NCBI RefSeq assembly: GCF_052324685.1
Contig: NC_135214.1
Coordinates: 2,585,317-2,649,316, forward strand
From: Brachyhypopomus gauderio
Taxonomy: Eukaryota > Chordata > Actinopteri > Gymnotiformes > Hypopomidae
Length of the DNA: 64,000 nucleotides
Reading direction: 5' to 3'
The notes beneath the pieces were generated by a model. The model was not told where the DNA came from. It saw only the letters and a list, made by a program, of their open reading frames with translations, and ran no database searches. This document shows positions 11,101-23,157 of this stretch, in pieces. Position numbers and translations under genes: made by a program. Every line of letters begins with the position of its first letter. Position 1 is the stretch's first letter.

Positions 11101-14038
11101 TTTTTTTCTGTTTTTCTTTGTTTTCCCCTCCTGCAGGATGTCAAAGGCCAGTGGGTTTGTCCCGAGGAAAGGCCAAGGTGTGCTGCTACAGTGGATGGTA
11201 CTATTGCCAAAGCTGCCATCAGGACAACCTCTTCCTCATTCCTGCCCGACTACTGCATAACTGGGACACAAACAAACACAAGGTGCACACACACGCCGCC
11301 TACCTGACACCCCCCGAGTAACATAATTGGTCAGATGCAATGATGCGTACTACAGCTGTGACTAAACCTCAGAGGCACACTTCCTGCCTGTGACCAGATT
11401 CTACTGAAAGGCTATTGGCCGTGTTCCATTTTGAGCGAGTGTGCGTGTGTTTGGGTGGGTGGGGGAAGGAAGCGGGGACCAAATGACTCCCGTTTGCACC
11501 ATAATATATTAAATTTCCCCATAGTTGTGTGGTTGAGACATCAGGAACCACGGAGAAGTGCTGAGAAGATTATGGTCTAAAAACATCTGGCTGACAGGTT
11601 TTGCATACCTTGGAGGAAGCACGTGTAACCATCCTCCTCCCAGATTGCTGTTACAGTTGCATATTTTAGAAGGAATTTGAATTGGACGTGACTTAATTGG
11701 ATAATATACATAAATGAATGAATAAACTCTTTAAAATACAAAAATACAGTCGGATTGTTTAACTTTGGACATGGAAAAATAATGCAGTGTATTTATTGTC
11801 TTGTTTTTTTTTTTGCGGATAACTCTCCCACTTTGGGCTCAGGTGTCCAAGCAGGCGAAGGAGTTTCTGGAGTTTGTGTACGAGGAGCCCCTGCTGGACG
11901 TGCAGCAGCTGAACCCGTGTCTGTACGAGCACTCGGAAGCCCTGGCCGCCGTGCTCCGTCTCCGCCAGCGGCTCCAGTCTCTCAGGGCTTATTTATTCAG
12001 CTGCCGCGCCGCCGTGGCCGAGGACCTGCGACGCCGGTGAGTGTCTGCGCAGAGGACAAACCCGCCATTTTGTGCGGGCGAACGGAACGAGATGGGTTGG
12101 CGTTCAGTAATTGACGAAAGATAAAAGGACCTAATGTTTAACCCTGTGGCCTGCCAGTGGTTTTCATGTCTCACCACGCTGGCATTTGCTACTGCAGTCC
12201 CAAAAACGGCTTCCGAGGGCGTTCCGGATTGGAAAGGGTACGCACGGAGTGACCACTAGTGGGCGCACTGCGGGTAACACGGGGAGTGGTGAACGGGCGA
12301 AGGAGAGAGTCGGGATTATTGAGTCTGCTCCTAAGTGGATTCCTCCGGCTCAGGTTGGGTGGAAATGTGAAGGAAGCGTGTTTATGCGAAGGGCTCCTCG
12401 CTAAAAGGCTTGTCTCCGTGACAAATACTCGGTGCCCTTCTCCGGGTCGTTCTCGTGTGTGGAGGCCGTGCCTCTGCACTTATCCCCTTATACATTCACT
12501 CGACGCGGGGCGAAAGCCTACACAGGTCTGATGACATATCACGCAGTGGAACAGGGCTGCTGGCGTATAGAACGGTCTCCTGCTACCCATATCAGCTGTG
12601 GCCAGAGGGCCTCCTCACAGTGGAATGGCTGTATGAGTGTGTGGATTGTTAGAAACAAGAAGTGGGGGTAAAATCAGTGCAACTGAGGACTCGTAAAACA
12701 GCTACAAGCAACAAAATGTCTTAGTATTCTTATATATTTAGTAGTTTTAGTATTTCGTAGTAAAGTGTGATTTATCATTTGTATTTTGCCATATAACCAT
12801 GTGTTGGGTGAGTGATGTACCACAGGTCTGAAATTGCAAATCGTCTCCAAATGCAGTGACTACTCAGCTGCCGGTCGTGGCGTTGAGCACACACGTCCGC
12901 GCAAATCATTTGAATTATTGAGCGAGGCCGGTCCGTTTTCCTCTACGCTCTTTTGAACTCTATGGTGACCTAGGCCTCGGGTGCCTGTTTGAACTTCAGA
13001 CGAGATGCTGAACAAAGGGGGGAGCTCGGGCTCGGAGTCAGTCGGAGGTCCACCTCTCCGGAGGTATCCCAGCTGCCCCGGCGCGCTGCGGCTTTATCTG
13101 GCCGGGGTGTTTACGGCCGCCGCCGGCGGTGACCCCTGGCGAGAGGCAGCGTCGACGTCCAGTGTTTACGGCCAGACTATGTGCCCACGGCGGCTAATGC
13201 TTCTCATTTCCAAACAGTGCAGGATTGATGAGGGCGGTGGCACTAAAATATTACCCCCACCATCCATCGCCCGGCCCAGACAGCCCTCGGCGGCTCTGGA
13301 GAGGCCTGAGATTGTTTACACTGCGCAGAGAGAGCGGGGAGAGCTGTCGTGGCCCACACCACAGAGGCTGATCTAATGCACCTCCATGAACCGCACCGGC
13401 CGCCACACACGGGCTCCTTGTGTGTGTTCACGCACTCCCGCTACGACGCCCGCATGCTTTCGTCTGGCGTGCGTCTTCACTGCGAGGCCGTTCCTCCCGC
13501 GAGCGCCTTCGTTCAGCGCAGAGGAGATGCTGTTCACAAGGGCGCTCCTGTCCCTGGCCTTTACCTGCCGTCGGGACCTTATCTTCTGAGTGTGTTCTTG
13601 GAGATGTTTGACCAAAGAGCTTGACCAGTGAAGAATCAACACGCTGGGCAAACACGGCGTGTGTAGTGCATGACTAACACAGAACCCCTCAGAGTCTCAC
13701 TCTCAGGATCTCCGATACAGACTCCTGCGTTTGGAGCCATTCTGTCCACCAGTCCCATATCGCTTGGATACCAACCACAAACAAACACTGTAGTCCAGGG
13801 AATATATTTACTCTGAGACTGGGAGGAGGTGTGGGGGAGAGATTAACACCCAGAGAGGGAACAGAGATTAACACCCAGAGAGGGAACAGAGATTAACACC
13901 CAGAGAGGGAACAGAGATTAACACCCAGAGAGGGAACAGGGATTAACACCCAGAGAGGGAACAGAGATTAACACCCAGAGAGAGAACAGATATTAAGACA
14001 CGAAGAGAGACACTGGTGCTGTGAAAGTAGACAGACAC

Positions 14039-14092
<54 letters not shown>

Positions 14093-14290
14093 TCTGATTT
14101 TCACTGGTGCAGTGAGGAGATATGGGTGCTAAAGGCTGAGGTGGTGAGCCAGGTTTTCTCCACACCTTATTTGCTTACCTTAAATAAACTTGTCCACCCT
14201 AATCAGCTGAACAAGACTTCTCCAGGGGTTACGTTAGGAATTCATCTACTCTCTGAGGAGATAAAGAGAAAGTCCATGGCATCTTGACAA

Positions 14291-14358
<68 letters not shown>

Positions 14359-15313
14359 CACTACAGAGACATTGTGGCGCGCATTGTATTGGGTGACAGA
14401 AGGTTATCTGGAGACATTTGTCCCCATTCCGACCACACCAGGCCACTGAGGGCCATGAGACCGTGGTTATGGGTCAGCATGGTGATCATGGCAAGTGTTC
14501 CCAGATGTGCTCCGCTGGATGGAGATCTCGTCATGCTCCTGAAAGCACTCACGTACCACCCTTGTGTGGCGAGGTGGGTCAGTATCCCGCTGACGGGTGC
14601 CACAACCATCAGGAAGGAACAACAGCATGTATGGGTGCACACGCATCTGCCAAGAAGCAGCTGGCATTCAAAGATTCCCCCAGATATGTGCGTGGCCAGT
14701 CCCGCCCTGTGATTGGCCCACAGTCCCGCCCTGTGATTGGCCCTGAGTTCCGCCCTGTGATTGGCCCACGGCTGCCTCTTGCAGGCGGTTCTTGTGCGTT
14801 TGTTTGCGTAGACGCCTCCATCTGTCAACTTCATGCAGCATAAATCCGAATCCGTCTGAGAAACGTTCTTCCAATCATCCTGTGCCTAATTACCCCAATG
14901 CAAACTGGAGGTGATGCTGACAATGAACGTTTTGGTAACATTAACACTTTAACCATGCATCTGCAGGTCCAGGTGTCACCGTGTTCACTCAATGGGGATC
15001 CCTGACTCTTCCCTTTGTGATCCTGTGTTCAGTACAGATGTTAACTGATCCACCGTGTACACATTGCTGTGTACAACTTACCAGAGTCGTCATTTCTCTC
15101 TGGCATCAATTACCCACGGGGGAACTAGTGCCATTTGCCCCATTCTCATACCCCTCAGGACAACAGACGCACTGCGTCCTTTTACCGTGGTGTTCGTTTG
15201 GCACTCTGCTGACTGACTGGTGCGCGCTTATTTATACACGCGGACCCGGTCACGTGACATCGGTCACATCCTTGCTGCTGAGTTCATTTCAAACCAAGGG
15301 TGGTCGTCATCTG

Positions 15314-15346
<33 letters not shown>

Positions 15347-16216
15347 TGTGTGTATTAGGTTTCTAATTATGTTGTTGGTATTCCATGGATGCTGCTTGAT
15401 CATTCAACTGAGAAGTGAGTTTTTGGTCTAATTTCCAAGTGGATTATCATTAAGTGGAACTCTGAGTGGTTTGTTTCCTCATTAGTGAGTTGAGTGCACA
15501 TGTTCGAACGCGTCTCTTCTCAGCACAGCACACCACAGATTTTTCGAACTCTGGTGTGTTGTAGTGTTTGTTTCTTGAACAGATGAATTCACCGGTCACC
15601 TGGGTCGTTTCTGACGTGCCTCAAGTCTACGGCACAGCAACAGTCTTCTGTCTCTCTGTCCAAAACAGTAGTTCAGGCCTCTCTGTCTTTCTGCTTCCCA
15701 CGATTTTCAGCCTCCCGTAGACATGAAAGCAGGAACTCAAACCCCCAGCCTAAGTGAGTCTCTAACTCCTGCTTCTGTGCCTCTGTTTAGGCTGAGATTA
15801 GTCAGGTAACGAGGGCTGGAACTAATCACCGCTGGAACACAACTGTGAGTGGCACTGGCTGGAAGCCCCGCCCCCTCCCATCAACCAATAGACTGCCAGC
15901 AGGGCCCTGGCATGAGTAAAAGTGCACTTCATGGATGTATATCTCTAAATATGCTAGAAATACTGCATTATATTTGTGTTGTATTGTGCAGCACTACTCA
16001 CAAACTCACTAAGTTTTGTTCCTGGTTTTCATTTTTTCCCACTCACTCATCACTTTTTCCCATTTGCAGCCACTAATTGTGCCTATAGGGTTATAATGCC
16101 AATATTGTTGCATGTTATACAGCTGGTGCTTAAGTGTAGCCTCATTGTTGAATGTTTAGTGAGCCTGGAGATTTTTACTTTACATCAACATCCCCAGTGT
16201 GTCCCCAGCTTGTGAG

Positions 16217-16262
<46 letters not shown>

Positions 16263-17518
16263 CCTTAGCCTCTTTCTGGTCCCCTCGTCCAGCCCCATTT
16301 CCACCAGACTACTCCCTCACCGCTCTCTCTCGTCCCGGCCGTGTCATTAGCCCCCCCCCCCACCACAGTGGTACCGCCCACCCTCTCCCGTACCACAGCC
16401 TGCTAATGACTGAGCCCAGCCGCACCGCGCAGCAGAAGGGGCTATTACCGGGCCGAGCTGGGCAGAGACGCGTGGAGAGGCCCCGCAGGCCGCATGCCTA
16501 ATCGATCCAATTACGCTGCCTTTTGTGCTCAAGCACTCAGAGCCCCAGCAGTGCCGGACGGGCCCGCAGCCCCGTGACTGGCGTGGCCTCCGGACGGGCC
16601 CGCAGCCCCGTGACTGGCGTGGCCTCCTCCGTGGTTGGGGGCAGCTTCATGGCGTGGAGGGCGTCTCTGGGGTAATGGTTGGTGTCATTGTGCAACGTCC
16701 TACAGGTGAGATGGTGTACAGGGTTCGCCGTGGACTACCGTGCCTAATTTGACGGTAGTGCGTTTGCTTTGTCACATGGTGCGGCGTTGGAATAACGTCG
16801 CATCTCGACACGTCTTGATTTTACCACCGTACTGTTGGTGGTTAGCGGTGACTCATCTGTATTTATCTAGCACTGTCGATGGTGGACATTTATCTGTGAT
16901 AAGTCGGCCACACCTTAAGTCCACAACCCTGCGTAGTCGTCTTGCAGTCGCCATTCTAGGAAAACAACGATCAAGATGTTGGAAGGATGTCGTAGTGTGA
17001 AGTATTGGGCCTATTTCAATATTATGCTCGATTGTGATTAACACCATTTTTTTAAATGTCAGAGGAGTTCCTTTAGGTGTTTCCGGCCTGCTCTTTGCTG
17101 TCAGATCAGACTAGCCATAAAACGAGGTCACACTGAAATATTCAAGGTTCGGGGTGTCCGCCTCGTTCAGCCTGTGACTCCGTGTCCCTTCTAGTCTTTC
17201 TCGGGTCTCTGGTGATGTTGTGTGATTCATGCAGCCCGTCACGTCACGTGACACCGGCCCTCACAAACAGGAAATGACACCGTGACACCGGCCCTCACAA
17301 ACAGGAAATGACACCGTGACACCGGCCCTCACAAACAGGAAATGCTCTTCCAGGCAGGAAGTTGCAAAAAAAAAAATTATCAGAACTTTATTTCTCACTT
17401 TCCTCTTCTCGCTCTCCCTCTTGAGGCTTTCTCGATCTCTAGAGCAGGTCTCTCCTCTCCCCCAGTGGGCCTCCATCACTCTGTCTCACACACACTCACA
17501 CACACACACACACACACA

Positions 17519-17551
<33 letters not shown>

Positions 17552-17744
17552 TCCTCTTCCTCTCCTCCTCACTCTTTCTCATCCTCCATTCCCTCTTTTT
17601 GTAGATGCCTCCATGGGCCTTGGAGTCGTAGTGTGAGCGGGCGGAGGAGAGGAGGTGATAGGCGGAGGAGAGCGTGGGGAGCAGAGCGTGCTCCAGGGAG
17701 GAGCGTGGGGAAGAGAGCTGTAAAAGCCAGGAGATGTAATAGCC

Positions 17745-17811
<67 letters not shown>

Positions 17812-17975
17812 CCCCACTTCAACCATAATAAGGCAGAGTGCTTTTAAATGCCTATTCCACAGGCCTTTCCCAATTCAATTGAATTAACCCCCATTTCCCA
17901 GTAATTTGAGCCTATGTTGTCATGGATACAGGGACAAAATGATGAAAGAGAATTCATCTTGGGGTGGAAGAGAGA

Positions 17976-18052
<77 letters not shown>

Positions 18053-21000
18053 GGGGCTGAACGATTTTGGAAAATAATCTAATTGCAATTTTTTATCTAT
18101 AAAGTGCGATTGCGATTTAAAATCGCTATATTTTCCCACTGTTTTCAGGAAACTCTGTTTCGGCATTTTTTATACAGCTCAGATACAGGGTTGCCAACTT
18201 TTCAAGATCGCTTGGAGTGAGACTTGAACCTGGAGTGGGTGGCGAACGTAATTTGTTGTTATGGGGGGGGGGGTGTAAAATGGACTAAATTTAAGTATTA
18301 TTATTATATCGTGATCGATTGATCGCCTGTGGTTGGCGCCAGAGCGAACTAGTAACTTTTTAGTCTAAGACGCTCAATGCGTGAGAGTTGGCAACCCTGC
18401 AGGTATAGCAACTTGGCTAAAATATGTGCGTGAGTGCATTTGGTAGCGCATATCCAGTGTGTTTAAAGCCATGAAGCCGGGCTTGTTCACTACATTAACG
18501 GACATCATGTCTTTCACTATGAACTCCGTTACTGCCCGAGTTATTTCAGCGTGCCGCTTCGAATTATATCCATAAGGAGTTACACTTTCAAACGGTTCGG
18601 TCAGTGAACCCTGTCTGCTGGACCGCGGTCAAGCTATCCGCGCTTTCGCGATTCATCCGTGCTTTAAATCTTATCGCGCCTATATGCGTGATTTTACGGT
18701 ATTTCGCTGCTCACCGCATACTAAAGCTTTATAAGCGCAGAGAAACACTTGCGTATTTGAAGATGCAGCACTGGTCTTTGGCATTTTAGCCTTACAAATA
18801 TCATACGAGGCTTTGTGGTGTTTTTTAATGCAGGTTTGTAGTGTTATCTCGCGTCGTAGCGACAGTAGCAAGGCGCCTTTTGCAGGGTACCTGACGTTGA
18901 GCAGCATCTTTTTAAAAGCCAAAGTAATTTCACACAACTGATGTGCTGCCCCTCTTTGGTATTAAACTTTCAGTTGTGTCAGCTTCTGTCGAGCCTGAAG
19001 CCATTGTGCAACAAGTTAAAGTGCGCTGTGTTAACTTCACTTCTCCACCTGCCTGCCTCCTGCTCGGGTTTGCTCCGTTCGTCCTCGGCTCGGCTCGCTC
19101 CCAAGTCACGTGACCAGTTTAAATCGCAGCCTGTGCGATTAGAGAATCGCGTTTTAAAATATCGCGAGATTATCGCAAATGCAATTAATCGTCTGCACTC
19201 TCTTAATTTCAGTGTGCTGTATGATGGTGAACATGTGATATATTAATGTTATATGATGTTCTTTGATGATGTGTTTGAGATACTGTTCATTCATTCTTTT
19301 CTTATTTTGTTGCTTTATTGCAGGATTTTCCCAAGGGAATACCTGTTGCAGCACATTCACCTGTACTCTCTGGCCGATCTTCAGCAGGTTAGAGCTTCTC
19401 CCAGGACCCCTGACAACCTCTCCCGCATGCACGCACGCACGCACCATAAGCAAATACGTCATCACACTCATACATGTGCACACATGAGTGTATGACATGT
19501 GTGTGTATGACCCTTGTAGTGTGTGTCTGTGCTTCTGAGTGCTGTGTCTGCACCATCCACCGGTGTACCTGTCTTCTCAAACCTGTCTTGCGTTTTGGTG
19601 CGTTCATGGAAACTGTGATATCACCATTGGTGTGTTGTAACACACATTCAACACGTCTGTATTTCTTCAGATTAGAAGGAACTCTCTTCTCTCTGTGTGA
19701 TACTCTACATTCTTGCTGCTACTGTATATTAATTTGTCACTCTTAACAAGACTCACCGCACTCCCTCATTCCCTGCCTCAAGTGTCCCTTTGACTGAGTC
19801 TGTCCCTTCTGTCCCCCCCTGTCTCCTCCCTGGCAGGAGGGTACAGTCCCTTTGCTTGGTCCTGCTTCATGCCACGAACCCCCCAAACTAATTAGTGCCA
19901 TTCAGAAGCAATAGGCAGGAAAACAACGTGTGACAGGCCTTCATTCTTATCCAGCGTCCCACTCCCTGACGCTCCCTCCCTCTCTCCTTATTCCTCTTCT
20001 CCCCCCCCCCCCCCTCCCTCAGCCCGGGCTTCAGTTGGCTCAGGTTTGGGTTTATGATTTCTCATCACTGAAGAATAAGGAAGTGCCCCTCTTTGGGGGG
20101 TGGCGCTCTGACAAACTAGCTGCGTTTCAGTGATTCAGTCTTATTTTATGTTTTGACTTGCTTCAGCAAACAGGCCTTCCCTTAAAAAAGGAATCTGAAC
20201 AATGTTTTTCTAGTCCTCAACTCTCCTTTCACTTTTGTCAACATTCTGTCTTTATTTATTTTTTTTTATATACCCCGTTTCTGTTATTTACTGGCAGGCC
20301 TTTTCTTTCTCTGTCTACTGAACTTCCTCAGACTGGTGGAAACTGTGGCATTTCCCATTCCTGTCACATCACTCTCTCTTTCACCATCCTAATTGGCTTA
20401 CCTTGTTAAGAAGCCATTTTCTTTTAGCGTAGCTGCTTAATGTCTGGTCCTTCGTGGCCTTGGAATGTGCGTCCTCCATGACGAGGTCACCGAGTGACGA
20501 TCTCAAACAACAGCTCCATAGACCCAAAGCTCATGTTGGCTATTGACTTCCTACAAATGGCTACAAGTTTAGGGCTGAAATAAATAAATAAATGAATGAA
20601 TAAAAACGATCGCCCAGCCCAAATTGCCATTTTTGTTTACTTAAGGCTTGCCCAGAAATTGGCCTTGTTTGGCCACTGGCTTTTGTTGGGCTTTACAACT
20701 AGAAGAGTTTGGAGAGAGGTCCCAAAGATGGCCTGCATCTAGAGCGCCATATAAATGCTAATTGTTTTGTGTGCATTGTACCACATGCAACTACGCATTA
20801 GCCTTTGCCAAACGACCCACAAACAGCCAGAGGGCTACAAAGGAGCATTGAGCCGCTTCAGGGCGCCGCACGCATGTGTGCGGGTCGCCTGCTGTGCCTG
20901 CGGGTGCTCGGACCTCCCAGCTCTCCTGCGCTGGCAGCTTCTCCTCACCGTGGGCCTTGCGCTAGCTCTCCTGTTCCTCAGGAACTCCGGCCACGACGAA

Positions 21001-22434
21001 CGTCACAGGCGACCCCCAGTTAGAAGTGATGAGTCACTGACGCTCCTGTGCTGTCAGCTGTGCTGAGTTGTCGCGGCCTTTCGCCGCGATGCATCGTGGC
21101 ACGTGACTTCCACGGTTGGACGAGAAGACGTTATGCTTACGTGCAGCCAACCGTCCGTGCTTTGTCTCCCTTACGTTCCAGTGTGCGGGTACACGAAACC
21201 CTTAAGTTCCTGAGCAAGTGCTTGTGTGTCCACACGCACCCCCCATCTCTCTCCCACTCTACCCCCCCCCCCCCACCTCGCCAGAACTTCCTCACACGCT
21301 GACTTGCTTGTGGTAATCCTGTTTTGCCAGGGCATGGCGGGGAGGGCCTTATCCAAACACAGGCTCGCTCTCTTTTTATCTGTCTAATCCAGGCCCTTTC
21401 TCTGCCGTTTAATGGAGCGAGCCGGGACATTAGTGCCCGGGATGAGGAGGGGATGGAGTAGCGTGCGTTAAACAGTGGTTTTTAGCGGATTAGCTAGTGA
21501 ACAACAAAGTGTGTGCGGGACAGAGTGGGGAGGTGGAGGGGGGGCACAGCCCCCTCCGTCAGTATGTTTTCAGGGAGTGTATTAACTGCTCCTCTCCTCC
21601 GGGACAGGCCCAGGCAAGGAACTCCGAGAGGGCTCGTCGCTCATGTAGCCCCGCTAAATTATTGAGACGCTTAATTACTTCTCCTGTCAGCATTGATCAG
21701 ACGCCTTGTATTTCACCGTGACTGGGCGCTGGTGAGCGTACTAGCTCTTACCCACTTTGATCACCGGGCTGCAGTCACCCCCAGATGCCCGGCAGTGTAC
21801 TTCTCTGCCCGCGTACGACCCTCGGGGGTTCAGGTTGTGAACGTTGCCTCTGGGCTTCTCGAGGGTTGTGGAAAATGCGAAGTAACAAGTACAGGAACTG
21901 AAGGCAGGCTGATGGATGGTTAAGGTCTCTCCTGTCGCCCATACAGGACTCGTTAGGCCGCCATGTAGCTTCCTAGCTACTAGCACAAGTCCATATTTCT
22001 AGTTCCAATATAGCTCTACAGTTCTAGTTGTTCTAATTCCAGACCGAGCAGTCACAGTCCCTCAAATGTGGATGTTGAGCCTCAGGTTGGATTAGATATT
22101 TGTGTTAATAAGCAGTTGAACACCTGTACCTAATAAAGTGGCTCATGAGTGCACGAGTGCCGTTACGTCAGATAACGTCAGTATTTTTATATTTAACACC
22201 TTCAAACACATGTAGGTAGTTCTGCTGGACATTTGCAGCAGGGTCCGAATGGCACATGCAGTGTTAGTTTCTTAAAGGAGGAACACGGCACCAGCCCAGT
22301 GACTCTGTTCACCAAGCAGCTGCTGAGGCCCACGCTGTGCCCGTCCCCCCGCTTCCTGTCTCAGGACTGTGGGTACACCACCTCCCCCTGGTCCACACAA
22401 GCCCCCTTTAACCTCGCTCCACTCCATGGGGTGG

Positions 22435-22470
<36 letters not shown>

Positions 22471-22561
22471 ATGCTTCGTGGGAGACTGTGGTGGTCCCCT
22501 CCTTTTATTCCCTCTGCTTCCTCTGCCCACCTAACAAACCAACCCAGAACCCCCCACGTCT

Positions 22562-22623
<62 letters not shown>

Positions 22624-23099
22624 CTTCACAACCCCCCCCCCCCCCATTCTTTGGCTGGCTCCTTGTGGAAAGGCTGAAGAATGCTGGCAGGACCTTTAAT
22701 TGGTGCAGCACAGCACGGCCAGGTGTAGCCACTTGTCCCTCCCCTGGGTGAATATGTGCTGGAGGTCCGGGCCCCTTCCCCTTGCCCATTCACCACTCCA
22801 CAATGCTCCTTCTTCAGACCTCTGCTTTCAAAGCCCAATGCCGATTTTTAACTACTCCGGCCGATAAATGGCATTCACATATTATTTTTTGCAAACGGTC
22901 TTCCAAAAGGAAATACCCCACTTTACATCACTCTTGAGCCCCAGCCAGGCCCCTCCCCCACCCCACCCCACCCCCCCCACCCGCACCCCCCAGGCCCACA
23001 AGCATTCATTAGTTTTGATCTGGATTCCTGATGTGAACTCTGACTCCTTTGCTTTGCACTCTGATTTTAGAAGTGCTTATCGTTCCACTAAAAATGTTT

Positions 23100-23157
<58 letters not shown>

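Larger units (their letters stand above)
4032..11136 (+). other. plekhm3 intron between exons A and B
   Basis: A 7.1-kb intron with GC at the donor and CTGCAG at the acceptor. It contains the hAT-type element, CT and CA microsatellites, the poly-G tract and a pair of octamer motifs (9039-9077). The remainder is unique sequence without recognisable exons. Confidence 0.75.
12037..19323 (+). other. plekhm3 intron between exons C and D
   Basis: A 7.3-kb intron with minisatellites, microsatellites and the nested hAT remnants listed separately. GC-rich unique stretches at 13000-13350 and 16400-16530 show no reading frame of interest. Confidence 0.75.

Noticed and set aside
20572..20622. A tiny inverted pair GGGCTG...CAGCCC that might be a MITE
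   Set aside because: Only six bases at each end and 50 bp in total, with no target duplication; too weak to call.
22085..22160. ACCTAATAAAGTGGC motif as a complete transposon
   Set aside because: Only one end resembles a known teleost element terminus; no partner end or target duplication was found, so no element is claimed.
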